From contig CM063108.1 of NCBI GenBank assembly GCA_031841125.1, positions 40,790,268 to 40,854,267 on the forward strand: a stretch of DNA of 64,000 bases, in the 5' to 3' direction. Source of the DNA: Acanthococcus lagerstroemiae. Its lineage: Eukaryota; Arthropoda; Insecta; Hemiptera; Eriococcidae. The position numbers and the translations under genes were made by a program. Below are positions 13,291 to 23,708 of the stretch, piece after piece. Numbering within the stretch: the first letter of the stretch is position 1; the number at the start of each line of letters is the position of its first letter. The notes under the pieces are model-generated. The model had not been told where the DNA came from. It worked only from the letters and a program-made list of their open reading frames with translations, and made no database searches.

Positions 13291-14040
13291 GCCGTAGCTC
13301 TCCGAAAATTATCTCGCCCCAAAAAGACATGATGTATATAGTATGGAGAAATGTTCAAAATTTGAGAAGATCAAATAGTTTGAATGAATGAGTGTTTCTT
13401 ACTCAATATTTCACGCTGAGTTCGAATTCCTTTTTTGAATTCGGCGGCGACCCTCCGTTCCCAAGATACACTCGAAAAAGTTGGGAAAATTGATCAATTC
13501 GTGTCAAAAAATGACTCAATCTCAATTTTGACAACGGATTCAAATTCGTCTCGAAAAATTGAGTATTTACCCCCAGCGCCGACGCCGTAGCCCTCCGAAA
13601 ATTTTTTCGCACCAAAAAAGACATGATGTATTATAGTATGGAGAAATTTTCAAAATTTGAGAATATCAAAAATTTCGAATTAGTGAGTGTTTCGTACTCA
13701 ATTTTTCACGCTGAGTTCGAATTCGTTGTTCCAATTTGGCGGCGACCCTCCGTTCCCGAGATACACTCAAAAAAGTTGGAATAATTGCTGAATTTGGGTC
13801 ACAAAATGACTCTAGCTCAATTTTGACAACGGATTCATATTTGTCCCGAAAAATTGAGTAGCTAGCACTAGCGCCGACGCCGTAGCTCTCCGAAAATTTT
13901 GTCGCTCCAAAAAAGATATGATGTATAGTATGGAAAAATTTTCAAAATTTGAGAAAATCAAACATTTCGAATTAATGAGAGCTTCGGCATCGAGACCTGA
14001 TGGAAACGACTTAATTTTTCGAGACAAATTCCAAACCGCC

Positions 14041-16266
14041 GACAAAATTCAAACTACAGTCAATGTTGATGAATTTAAGTAACACAGTTCTTGGATATAC
14101 CATTTTGCGTTTTAGACCATAATACATATCCTTTGTCTCTCAGAACAAACATACCAAATTTCATGTTTGATAACAGGATACACGATCTTATGGTATTTGT
14201 TGTATCACATGTAGTTTGGCATTTTACTGCATGCGCACAATAAAATAAAGGATGTATTTTGCACTGGTTTAATACTAGAACAAAGTAGGGCAAATACAAT
14301 CATCAACAACTTATCAGAGTACAAAATATAACAAAGCTCGCTGTACCTCGTTAAAATGCGTCAGTTCACATGTAATAAACAATAAATAACAAAACAATAA
14401 TAAACGAAATTTTTGATACAAAAATCACAACAAAGAATAAAAAACAACTCACAGATGATTTAAAAAAAAACAAAAAAAAAACAGTAATTTGAATAAAAAA
14501 AGAAATACTACGAGATACAATACAAAAATATCATAACGAAAACAACAGGACTCACATTTATGGTACAAAAATGAATTATTTGAAGAATAATATTAGCCCT
14601 ATTCTGGCTTATACATATGATAATAAATACATGTGACGCAATCTGATATACCCCGGCTTGTTGCGGAAAAATCGATTTTGAGATAATGCGCTCATCAATA
14701 CACCACATTCCACTGAGCATTTAAAAAAAAAAAAATTATTGAGATCCTATGAAAATTCGTAGAGTTACAGCATTTTAAACACGGTAACATAAAAACCTAA
14801 CTTGTGAGAAAAACAAGTTCAAAGTTACCGCAATATTTCTGCTATTTTTATTTTTATATATATTTTTTAGCAAATTTTCCGGACATAAGCGAAGATATTT
14901 TTAGGACTATTTTTCCACGCTGAATTTGATGCCACCATCAGTTTACAGGAAATACGTTTTGAATATTCCAGGCGCGCGCTTGGCAATAGCGTTACATCTC
15001 CTCTATGTAGATGAAAGAATAGCCTACTACCTACTGACAGGTGCCTATAAAGTTACGGGACCAAACTGAACTGCTTGCACGGACTTAACTCGGTTGGCTG
15101 TGTATGTGGACTAAACTCGGATGCGCCATTACCCTTTCGGGACTAAATTCGGATGCAGCCAATGGGATTGGTTCTGTTTTTCTATTTTGTAAAAATGAGC
15201 GATTTCTTCCTTCTATTCTCAAGGAACCCCATTTCAGGAAATTTACTGGTGCTTGTGGTGGTACTCATTTCAATGGCTATATGTTCGTTTCCGTAGTCGC
15301 AGTCTGTTTGCCAGTTGTACACCTTTTCATTCCGCAACAAGCCTGGGTTTTATAAACGTGCTCGCTCGCAGTAAGAAGCCCCGCAGACGACGACGGAGAT
15401 CGCGAAAAATGGAAACGGTGCTGGAACAGTGTTCCCGATAGTGTAAACAATCATTAGAAAAAATATTCAGTTCTTTCCGAGTTTTTACTAATTTGGCCGT
15501 ATTGTGAAATTTTGTTTTCGGCAACACGCCTGGGTATGTCAGATGGCATCACACATACTTCGTACAAATAATGAACACTTGAGCAACTTTCAACGGTAAC
15601 ACCCGTAGGTCACGAGCTCATACAACATCAATAATGATGTTCAACTTCCCTCTTCCCTCAACATTTTCATTGGGTAAATTCATGTTCGCTTATACGCTGA
15701 CATAGTGATGAGCAAGCTCACAACTAGACCTGCAGCCACTAACATCCTTTTATCGAGTGCCTAAATGAGTTATTCGGCCGGGTATTTGTCAGATAATCCT
15801 ACCAATCTTCGGATCAATGATCACAGGCGTCGCTGGAAAATTTTCTGGGATGGGGGAGGGGTAATTTTTCAGTAATGTTGACCTACACTCATCAGTGTTG
15901 GTGGATTTTTTGGGGGAGGGGAGTAGTATGTTGTATCAGTGTCTAACAGTCATTTGAGTCATTTATTTTCAGTCATGGTCATTCAAAAATTTAAGATTTA
16001 ACAAATTATACCTTGAAAGAGAAAACTAAGAATTTAGAATTTGAAAATTCTATTATAATGACCAGATCTGCAATTTTCATGCGAATGCATGTTTTTATCT
16101 ACGGCGTATATAAGTTTCAAAAGATCTTCATGAATCACAGAATTCTGAGTCAAATGAGCAGCACTTCATTCTGCAGTTTTTGGCATTTACCACATTTTTT
16201 GCACCAATTCTGCTTATTCTTCAATTTTTTCCCGTTTTTTTTTCGTTCTGAGAATGATATCCGACT
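14041..16266. other. Intergenic sequence without a recognised gene
   Basis: AT-rich unique sequence follows the satellite. The ORFs present are short, overlapping on both strands, and without a motif I recognise. No RNA gene or clear transposon terminus was found. Confidence 0.5.
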
Positions 16267-16294
16267 CAAAAAAAAAAAAAAAAAAAAAAAAAAT
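16267..16294. repeat. Poly-A run of about 28 nt
   Basis: An uninterrupted A tract ends a pyrimidine-rich stretch. It could be a retroposon tail, but no LINE or SINE body is recognised upstream. Confidence 0.7.
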
Positions 16295-16783
16295 GAAAAG
16301 ACTTAATGGTTAACAAATCAGCAGAAAAGTTTTTAGAAAAATATGTTCTTTTGTATGTGAAATAACCTTTCTCTTGCCTGCATCACATTCATCAATCATC
16401 AAGAAATAATTATACCAACAGGTATATTATCTCCTGGATGCATCTCCTATTAAAAGAAGATTGGACTATTAGGGAGATACTTTGCTGGATCATTCTGAAA
16501 TTGAATAAAAATTGTCTCAGCGTATCCAACTTAATTTTTTCTTTGAAATGATACCCATATTATATTTGCATATTTATGCAATCGACGAAACCTACTAGGA
16601 TGACTGAATAATGTTAGCAATATTAAAATTATGTTCACACCACGGTTGGAGAAAAATCCTTTCTAACGGAGATCTCTTTTTTTTAATAAATGTTTATAAT
16701 TTGTATAATTATGTTCAAATTATTTTCCTACGTATTACAGATTTTTTATCATCGGTAAGTCTGACTGCCACCGTTTTTTAGAT

Positions 16784-16966
16784 TTGGGTGGTTTCTGGAG
16801 TGAAAAAAATCGAGGAATCCGAAGTGAATACTTCATATATGTCTGTGATGCTTGTAACGCTATCTATAGTCATAAAAGCAAATTCGGAAGTCTAGTGATT
16901 AAAAAAAGGTACTTGAGAAAGCGCGTGAGTCAGACTTACGAAGTTTCTGGATCTATACCAGGTTAG
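16784..16966 (+). pseudogene. Zinc-finger-like exon fragment
   Basis: The + frame contains YVCDACNAIYSHKSKFGSL, a C-x2-C knuckle with finger-like spacing and an aromatic position, but the histidine pair expected of a C2H2 finger is missing. It resembles the C2HC fingers at 27,300-27,500 (CETCKCTYANKQRFSDHKK). A potential acceptor (tattacag) lies at 16,740 and a donor-like gttagttc follows at about 16,964. It is probably an eroded finger exon of a mobile gene family. Confidence 0.35.
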
Positions 16967-17256
16967 TTCTTAAACTGAGTACCAAAATTCCAAAGTGACC
17001 TTACTGCATTTTTCATGGTTTCGAGTTAGCGACGGAAATGCGTTCTGTGAAGGCACGTTTAGTGAAGTACTTCTAAACATCGCCACTAGATGGCTCTGTT
17101 AACGTGTTAGCGGAATTCAAACATTCACATTGTTTCCAAAGTGACCTTATTTTTTTTAACATACTTTTCCAAACTGACCTTATTAAATAATTTTCGTGAT
17201 AACATTGACGAATCCTGAATTTGATGAATGTGTCAGATGAATGTGTGTTCCATTAA

Positions 17257-17440
17257 ATGATGGAGTTAGTTGGAAGACTTGGGGCAGCAAAAAGGAAGCG
17301 AAATGTTGAAGAGTGGACGAAGAATAAGAAAAAAGTTGCTCGAAACAGCAGTTCTGCTCATGGTACACCAAAAATCAATTGTGATCATACTGATAAGGAC
17401 TGGTGTTCTGCTAATCAGCTTACAGAGGAAGATATAACAA
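17257..17440 (+). pseudogene. N-terminal exon of the H-Y-x-R invertebrate protein family
   Basis: The open frame starts ATGATGGAG and ends at a donor, aacaa|gtaaga. It encodes a basic segment with RKRNVEEWTKNKKK, then CDHTDKDWCSANQLTEEDI. The exon at 28,291-28,459 encodes the same architecture: RKENWVKLKKQ, then CSHSGGTCDANQLTASDIE. In the family as I remember it from many insect genomes, this region precedes a segment containing H-Y-x-R. No continuing exon is recognised downstream, so this is an orphan N-terminal piece. The function of the family is not established; a transposase origin is plausible. Confidence 0.55.
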
Positions 17441-17868
17441 GTAAGATTAACAAAAGTTATGAAATAATAGGATTGAATTTTCTGATTTTATGACATGAAC
17501 CACAAGAAAGTAGGCTATTTCATCTGACATTTTTTCTGTGTGCTTGGGTGTTGATATTGTAGGCTTTCATTCGAAGCTATTTTCTTTTGAGACTGCAGCA
17601 GCTCAGAACACTCACCTGAGTCGTTTTATGGAAGTCTGCCTGTTATGAAAATTGCATATATGGATCCCTCTTAAAATTCAGTTTGCAGAATACTTAGAAA
17701 CCGTATTTTTTTAGAATTCAACCCTACAAATATTGTTCCAAACTGACCTTATTACCGATCTTTCCAACTTCGACTTGTCATGTAGCAACACTGACGCACT
17801 TTTAATCGGCAAACTGTGGAAGAGTAGTTTCGAATAGATTCACTAAACAGCCTGCACTGATAATCAGC

Positions 17869-18123
17869 GTGACATTGTTAATAATTCAGGAGGGAAGCAG
17901 TTTTTTAGTCTTCCTGAAAAATTTAATAAATGCAATAAGGCCTAATGCTATCATCGCAGCGGAACAAGTTTCACACCTAGCCAACTTAGCCCGTCAGATA
18001 TATGAGAAACCATTACTGATGGGATTGTTGATGGCCATGCGTCTTCAGTCGCAGTCAAGTATCAACTGCACTGAAAGAAATGAAAATTTGAGGTATAGAA
18101 TGGTCCCCGGAAGTGAGGAATAG
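17869..18123 (+). CDS. Unrecognised 84-codon ORF, possible exon
   Basis: The frame is open and contains a moderately hydrophobic alpha-helical-looking stretch (AEQVSHLANLARQIYEKPLL). There is no family match I can name, and no clear splice acceptor or promoter. It may be a chance ORF. Confidence 0.15.
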   Translation: MTLLIIQEGSSFLVFLKNLINAIRPNAIIAAEQVSHLANLARQIYEKPLLMGLLMAMRLQSQSSINCTERNENLRYRMVPGSEE

Positions 18124-18429
18124 TTCCTTTAAATCTGGGTAAACCGCGGAGTTCCTCATCTTTTGAGAAATTATTTTGAAAAATTATGTAAACTATTGCC
18201 AGAAAATGTGGAATGATTACTCAACCAACCATAATAGTAATCATTGTCTTGTGTACAGTATACATTTCCATAATTTTCTCATTGAATCCAAAAAATGAGG
18301 TAACAATTTCTAACAGAATTCAGTAATGATTGTAAATCCGAAACTTGGATTGATTTCTCAGAAAATAATAAACAGGTGCCGCGGTGGTAGGGAACTATCC
18401 CCCTATAGAAACAATCATTCCTGAACATA

Positions 18430-18684
18430 CAGTAATCATTACTCAATTTCATCTTAATGATTACAGAGGAAGAACAGAATGGTTTACAGAAGTACAACAC
18501 TGATAGTTTATCAAAATTAGGGATACGATTTCGCGCGAGTGCGAAACCATTTACCAACAAAATTCGTTCATCAAACTGTTTCTGGTATGTGCCTAGACCT
18601 AAATACAACAAATGATTTGTTGTGCTTTCAGTTACACGTTATTTTTCAAATTTTTTTTCTATACAGACTGCAAATGATATAGAC
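18430..18684. repeat. 255-bp dispersed repeat, copy 1
   Basis: Identical over 255 bp to 22,986-23,240 in direct orientation. The unit starts cagtaatcattactc, which with taatgattac 20 bp later forms a short hairpin, and ends gcaaatgatatagac. Flanks of the two copies are unrelated. No flanking target duplication is obvious. Confidence 0.9.
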
Positions 18685-18901
18685 TCTCCCATTTAATTGC
18701 ACCTCACTGTATTAATCACAGGTGAAAAAAATGGAATAAAATGCGGATAGAGTCAAAGGGCTGTTTTTTTATTTAACTGGACGAAACAAGGGATTTAATA
18801 TATATAACATATTATGTAAAAGAAGGGAATAAAAAAGGAAAAATGTAATTCCAATAAAATCCTCAAAGGAAATGAAAATGAGTACCTATCTCTTATATAT
18901 G

Positions 18902-19641
18902 GGTCATTCTACCGAACCTTGATAATTCATGCTTTTTTTGTTTAAAAAATAAAGACAAAACATTACTACTTGTTTTTCATCGAAATATTATATGCATATA
19001 TAAACGTATTTATGAGGTTAAACCAATAGCATACTTCCTAGGGGAGGAGACAGAGGGGGCTCAAAGTGATAAGACCACTACGCTGAAGGAATGGCAGCTC
19101 ACGTTGAAGGGACTGTTGGCTATAGAAAGAAGTTCCTACGCGCACGCGTGCCCGTGTACTGTGAATACGCACGTACTCTTCCACACGCACACAATAACTC
19201 GTTTCTCCAACCGATTTCTGTCAATCTCGTGTCGATTCGCTATTCAATTTTGATAAGTCGAAGGGAAAAACCGGATCGTTTTAATTTGGCTGCATTTGTT
19301 CTGATCGAGTTTAAAATATTCTGGTACTGCATTACCAACTTGTCACTGTACTACGCAAAAACTGTACTCACCAATCAATTTCATCCTAACACGCAGAGAT
19401 CATATTTACAAAAAATAATTTTGGAAGTCAAATTCCATGGCGAAAGGACAATTATGTCGAAGGGATTTTTGATCATTTAAATGAATTACCAAAACGTGTG
19501 TAGAGGGCACTGATACACTTCAAATTAATAAAAGAAGATTACAAAATTTATCCTCTGGTAAACAGTTATTGAGGACTATTGTTTATACATTTGCCAGATT
19601 CTATCTGGGACAATAAGTAACAAAGTTTCGGTAGAATGACC
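18902..19641. mobile_element. Candidate non-autonomous element with 15-bp inverted termini
   Basis: ggtcattctaccgaa at 18,902-18,916 is the exact inverse complement of ttcggtagaatgacc at 19,627-19,641, and weaker complementarity continues inward for another ~12 bp. The 740-bp interior holds a 129-codon ORF (19,091-19,480) without recognisable motifs. A convincing target-site duplication was not seen. A related word, atagaatgacctttga, occurs just outside at about 19,716. Confidence 0.4.
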
Positions 19642-20632
19642 TCGTATTACATTATTAAAAACTAGGATTATGAATGGCTGCGTTCAGCTACTGCTAACAG
19701 TTAACAATGTTTGAATAGAATGACCTTTGAATATAAAGAATAAATATGGACCGGTCGAAGAGTAGACTATGGCTAAATTATTATTTGAGATGTGAATGGT
19801 TTCTGAACTTTCGAACTACCTCTTTAAAATTAATTGTGTCGCGAAATGCAAGATATGACATTATAGGCAAAATTAGAGTAATGGATGTCGAACGTTTCGT
19901 TTCGTCATTGTTGCGAAATAATTGATGAGCATTCTAGGCAAAAATAGAGTAATGAGGACGGTTGTTGGTCTTGTTAGATGGATGAAATCAAGTGATTATC
20001 TTGAAATGGTTAGTGAGCGTTCCTGACGGTAACGGAACATGAAAATGTTTGTCACGTACGTTTTGTGAGTTGCCTGCCTACCATATTAGTAGGAGAAACC
20101 GCCCCAGGCCACGCGCAGTAAATCCCATCAGTTTTTCTCAGTTTCTGAAAACATTTTCTGGCGAATAATGTCACTTTTGATTCTAACCTCTACTGCTTTA
20201 ATGGCTTCTGCCGTTTTTGAATATCTGCAACGAAGCACTGCAATTTGATCAAGCCAAATATGCGATATCTGGTGCAAATTCCGTGTGATCCACGACTAAA
20301 AAGTCAGCGGAATTTTCTGATTCAGTCCGGCATGAATGCACCCTAAGAATGCAATGCACAATCCTCTGATACATGTCACTCTATAATGCTATGCTGTTAC
20401 ACGTTTCGTAGGTACACAGAAATATATACGGAAAACGTATTACGTTTAGCATGTACGTCGTACTTATACTCACCTCTTCGAACGGCAACGGTGTAGAATC
20501 TGACTATGCTTCAAATTGCTTCGCTTTTTCACTTTTAATAACGTATGAAATACAATTTCAGCAATCTTTCACGCAACACTCGTATCTCGGAAATACTGGA
20601 CAAAGTTGTACATTAAAAACTGTTTAACCGAA

Positions 20633-20817
20633 AGGCAACCAATGAGCAACCAAGAGCAACTAAAGGGCAACCAAAGGGCAACCAACGGGCAACAGTGAAG
20701 TTTGCTGGAGAATATGAGGCAACTTCTAGAAGTGGGCGGTCCTTCAGCGTGGTTACCCTGTAGTTGCCCTAAAACGGCAACAGTTACCCTATTCTACAAG
20801 GCAACTACAGGGCAACC
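20633..20817. repeat. Short gggcaaccaa tandem run with a flanking inverted pair
   Basis: From 20,633 to 20,693 variants of a ~10-bp unit (gggcaaccaa) repeat about six times. Just downstream, ggttaccctgtagttgccct (20,751-20,770) and aaggcaactacagggcaacc (20,798-20,817) are inverse complements with two mismatches and a 27-bp spacer. It may be a terminus of an unidentified DNA element. Confidence 0.55.
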
Positions 20818-21420
20818 GTATTCAAATTATTTATCGGGATTAATACAAGTGTGCATGGGTATTGCTCACAAGGTCGCATTACTATTTGAGGAGCAGAATT
20901 GTAACATGAGTAGCAACACGAAGAGCAGGTATGTGATACTGTTGTATTATGACTGTACAGAGCAGTAATGGTGCAGAATGTTTCATACACTGAAGAAGCT
21001 GTTGGTATACCCTGGTATAGCGTGCTTCAGAATAGCATATGAACTGCGCGTATGGCTTTTAAACAAAATCAGTTAATTGTATCATGTAAGGAATGTCATA
21101 CATTATAGATTTTGGGCCGGGTGTCATGTTTCTCCCTTTTATAATCTCTCATTTGAATTGCTGAAACTAGAGAAATTTTAGTCTCCTCCTCTCTAAATAG
21201 AAGAGAAAATTTGTTAACAGTGAAACAATATTCTTCCTCATTTAGCGGCTAACACTTTCCTTCCTTTACAACTTCTAATAAGAAATTACAAAGGGCGAAA
21301 CAATTGTAACAATGTGTAACTAAGCAACATTTTTTTTGTTCAGCCCCTTCTCTAGCTCAGACTATTTGTGCTTCATTTAAGCACCTCGATACATGCATTC
21401 CAATTTTGTGTCCTTGAAAA

Positions 21421-22093
21421 TTGACTTCATCTCAAATTGCGGAAAAGAAAACTTTGATCACCTACCACTGAATCATTTTGTATATGTAATCTCAATACAG
21501 CTCAGAAGTAAGTTTTCCGTTTTGTTTTACTAATTGTACTGTAATAGACAATCCATTATGGAGCCCAGTTCCGAGGAATGAACACACTGTAGCCGGCTGC
21601 CTGATAAGGAAAACGAACTTATTTTGAAATATACTATAACTTCTGGAAAGGACAGAAACCCAGTATTACCTCGTGTTCATATTCCTACAATTGTGCTCGG
21701 CGGGATACTATCATATTAACGCCGTTTTCACTTGGTTTCTTTACAAGCTAGCTTGTTAACTTATAGCTTGTAAAGAAGCCAAGTGAAAACGGTGTATGAT
21801 AGTATCCCGCCGAGCACAATTGTAGGAATATGAACACGAGGTAATACTGGGTTTCTGTCCTTTCCAGAAGTTAGTATATTTCAAAATAAGTTCGTTTTCC
21901 TTATCCGGCAGCCGGCTACAGTGTCTTCATTCCTCGGAACTGGGCTCAATAATGGAATGTCTATTACAGTAGAATTAGTAAAACAAAACGGAAAACTTAC
22001 TTCTGAGCTGTATTGAGATTTACATACACAAAATGATTCAGTGGTAGATGATCAAAGTTTTCTTTTCCGCAATTTGAGATGAATGTAACTTGA
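21421..22093. repeat. Long foldback palindrome, ~330-bp arms, 13-bp spacer
   Basis: The left arm, 21,421-21,750, is the inverse complement of 21,764-22,093. The central spacer is gcttgttaactta. The arms differ by scattered substitutions, for example attgtactg against attctactg and ccattatggagc against ccattattgagc. They are therefore old enough to have diverged. Transcribed, this would form a long hairpin RNA; as DNA it resembles a foldback element. No ORF is associated. Confidence 0.85.
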
Positions 22094-22288
22094 AAAAACA
22101 ATACCACTGACACGTCGTTATAAACTCACTAAATATTAACAGAAAGAACCGAGCGAAAAGAAGAAAAACGGAACAGTAAAACCGCACAGCCGAACAACCA
22201 GAGCTCAAGTAGTCTGGAACAAAATATGTCTGCTTTCTGCTGCGATACACACGTCTGGAAACACAGCGACCAAGGTACTGACGTACAA

Positions 22289-22290
<2 letters not shown>

Positions 22291-22332
<42 letters not shown>
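22291..22332. repeat. (CA)n microsatellite, ~21 units
   Basis: A pure AC dinucleotide run, which produces spurious Val-Cys ORFs on the minus strand. Confidence 0.98.
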
Positions 22333-22341
<9 letters not shown>

Positions 22342-22985
22342 ATTTACCACGCAGCACGCACAGAGAAGCGGTTGGCCTTGAGACTGGGTCTCCATAGCTT
22401 CCTTCCCAACAGTGGGTGCTGGGTCCCTGTAACGTATTTTCTTGGCGCAGGCGAAGTGCGCATGTTAGTGCTTTACGCTTGTCATTACTGTCACGTCAGA
22501 TTGCACATTGCAAGCAGTTTTTGAGACAGGGTTAATGATGGTGGGGTCTCAAACCTTGGGGAATGAAATAATAAAAATAAAATAAAATTACAAATTCCTG
22601 TTAGTCCGCCTACATGAACGACTTAATTTTTTGCATCACACCTAAGCTAATATGCAACTTATTAGCAACCATTTCACAACCATTTCTTCGTTATTGTGAA
22701 TTGTACTTAGAATACATCAATGAAACAAGTCTGCAGCATTTTAAATAACAACAAATTTTGACTACATTGCAGTAATGCAGTATAGATCCTTGCATATTCT
22801 ATGTTGCAACCATATCTGCAACCTTTCCACAATCATTATTTTCTGGTTGTAAAGAACACAATGTAAGTATATTACTGCATGTGGTTGTGTATATGGTTGC
22901 AAAACGATTACACTTACATTTCCTACAAGGTAAGTCAGTATGCAACAGTGCGCAACCATTTCACAATATGCAATTCCCGGCAGGG

Positions 22986-23240
22986 CAGTAATCATTACTC
23001 AATTTCATCTTAATGATTACAGAGGAAGAACAGAATGGTTTACAGAAGTACAACACTGATAGTTTATCAAAATTAGGGATACGATTTCGCGCGAGTGCGA
23101 AACCATTTACCAACAAAATTCGTTCATCAAACTGTTTCTGGTATGTGCCTAGACCTAAATACAACAAATGATTTGTTGTGCTTTCAGTTACACGTTATTT
23201 TTCAAATTTTTTTTCTATACAGACTGCAAATGATATAGAC
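22986..23240. repeat. 255-bp dispersed repeat, copy 2
   Basis: Direct copy of 18,430-18,684 with no difference that I could find. The copies are 4,556 bp apart and flank the 22.3-kb microsatellite and the 21.4-22.1-kb palindrome. Confidence 0.9.
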
Positions 23241-23708
23241 CTTGGATAGTCTGCATCAGATGTCCCACACCTTGTTTTTGTCGGCAATGTAACCAACATA
23301 GAGTTGTTTTATGTCGCATTCAACGGAAAACATTTCAAATACACGAACCCGTTAGAGTTATTGCGCTTCGCCTTCCAACTCTTCTGGGTGTTTGATATCC
23401 ATTACCCAGCGGATTCAAAACATGTTTGGCTGCTGATACAATTATTATTTTTTGAAATTCGAGCGCCATCCAAGCAAAGAATTCCTACGACTGTGAACGC
23501 TGCAATTAGCGATTTAAGAACCAAATAATTTTGGGTTTTTCAATTCGATGTTATTCCGTTACTTTGCGTAATATTTTTACTCTGCGTATATTCGTATATT
23601 ATGCTAAATTTTTACATTTTTTAGCAGTTTTTTTCATGTGATGTTAGATTAGTTCGATGTAAGTATTTTGCGTACGTTTTATGAGTGTTCGTACGTTCAC
23701 TTTTTTCC

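Larger units (their letters stand above)
1..13975. repeat. Satellite array, ~293-bp monomer, about 45-48 copies
   Basis: The anchor word gagtgtttcttactc recurs near 380, 673, 967, 1259, 1553, 1846, 2138, 2432 and 2725, a spacing of 292-294 bp, and continues to about 13,970. Every monomer holds the same ordered landmarks: the anchor, a GC-rich ggcggcgaccctccgttccc block, cactagaaaaagttggg, atgactcaatctcaatt, cgaaaaattgagt, agcgccgacgccgtagc, and a short near-palindrome ccgaaaattttttcg. Neighbours differ by about 5-15%, so the array is not freshly homogenised. Short ORFs appear on both strands, but their phase breaks between monomers because 293 is not a multiple of three, and they are not genes. 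The array starts before base 1; its right edge lies near 13,975, where the sequence becomes unique. Function is unknown; centromeric or heterochromatic satellite is possible but not shown. Confidence 0.95.

Noticed and set aside
229..13624. Dozens of 60-100-codon ORFs on both strands sharing MSFLVRKNFRR-type starts
   Set aside because: They are readings of the 293-bp satellite. Phase is lost from monomer to monomer and both strands are equally open.
1..13975. CRISPR array
   Set aside because: The repeat unit is ~293 bp without short repeat/unique spacer alternation, and the genome is eukaryotic.
1..13975. CENP-B box in the monomer
   Set aside because: TTCG words occur, but none fits the spaced consensus.
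14041..16266. Host gene exons just after the satellite
   Set aside because: ORFs are short and low in coding signal; no convincing chain of splice sites.
19091..19480. 129-codon ORF as a gene
   Set aside because: No motif, no homologous pattern, inside a candidate non-autonomous element; kept only as part of that feature.
22038..22395. Minus-strand ORFs rich in Val-Cys
   Set aside because: Generated by the (CA)n microsatellite.
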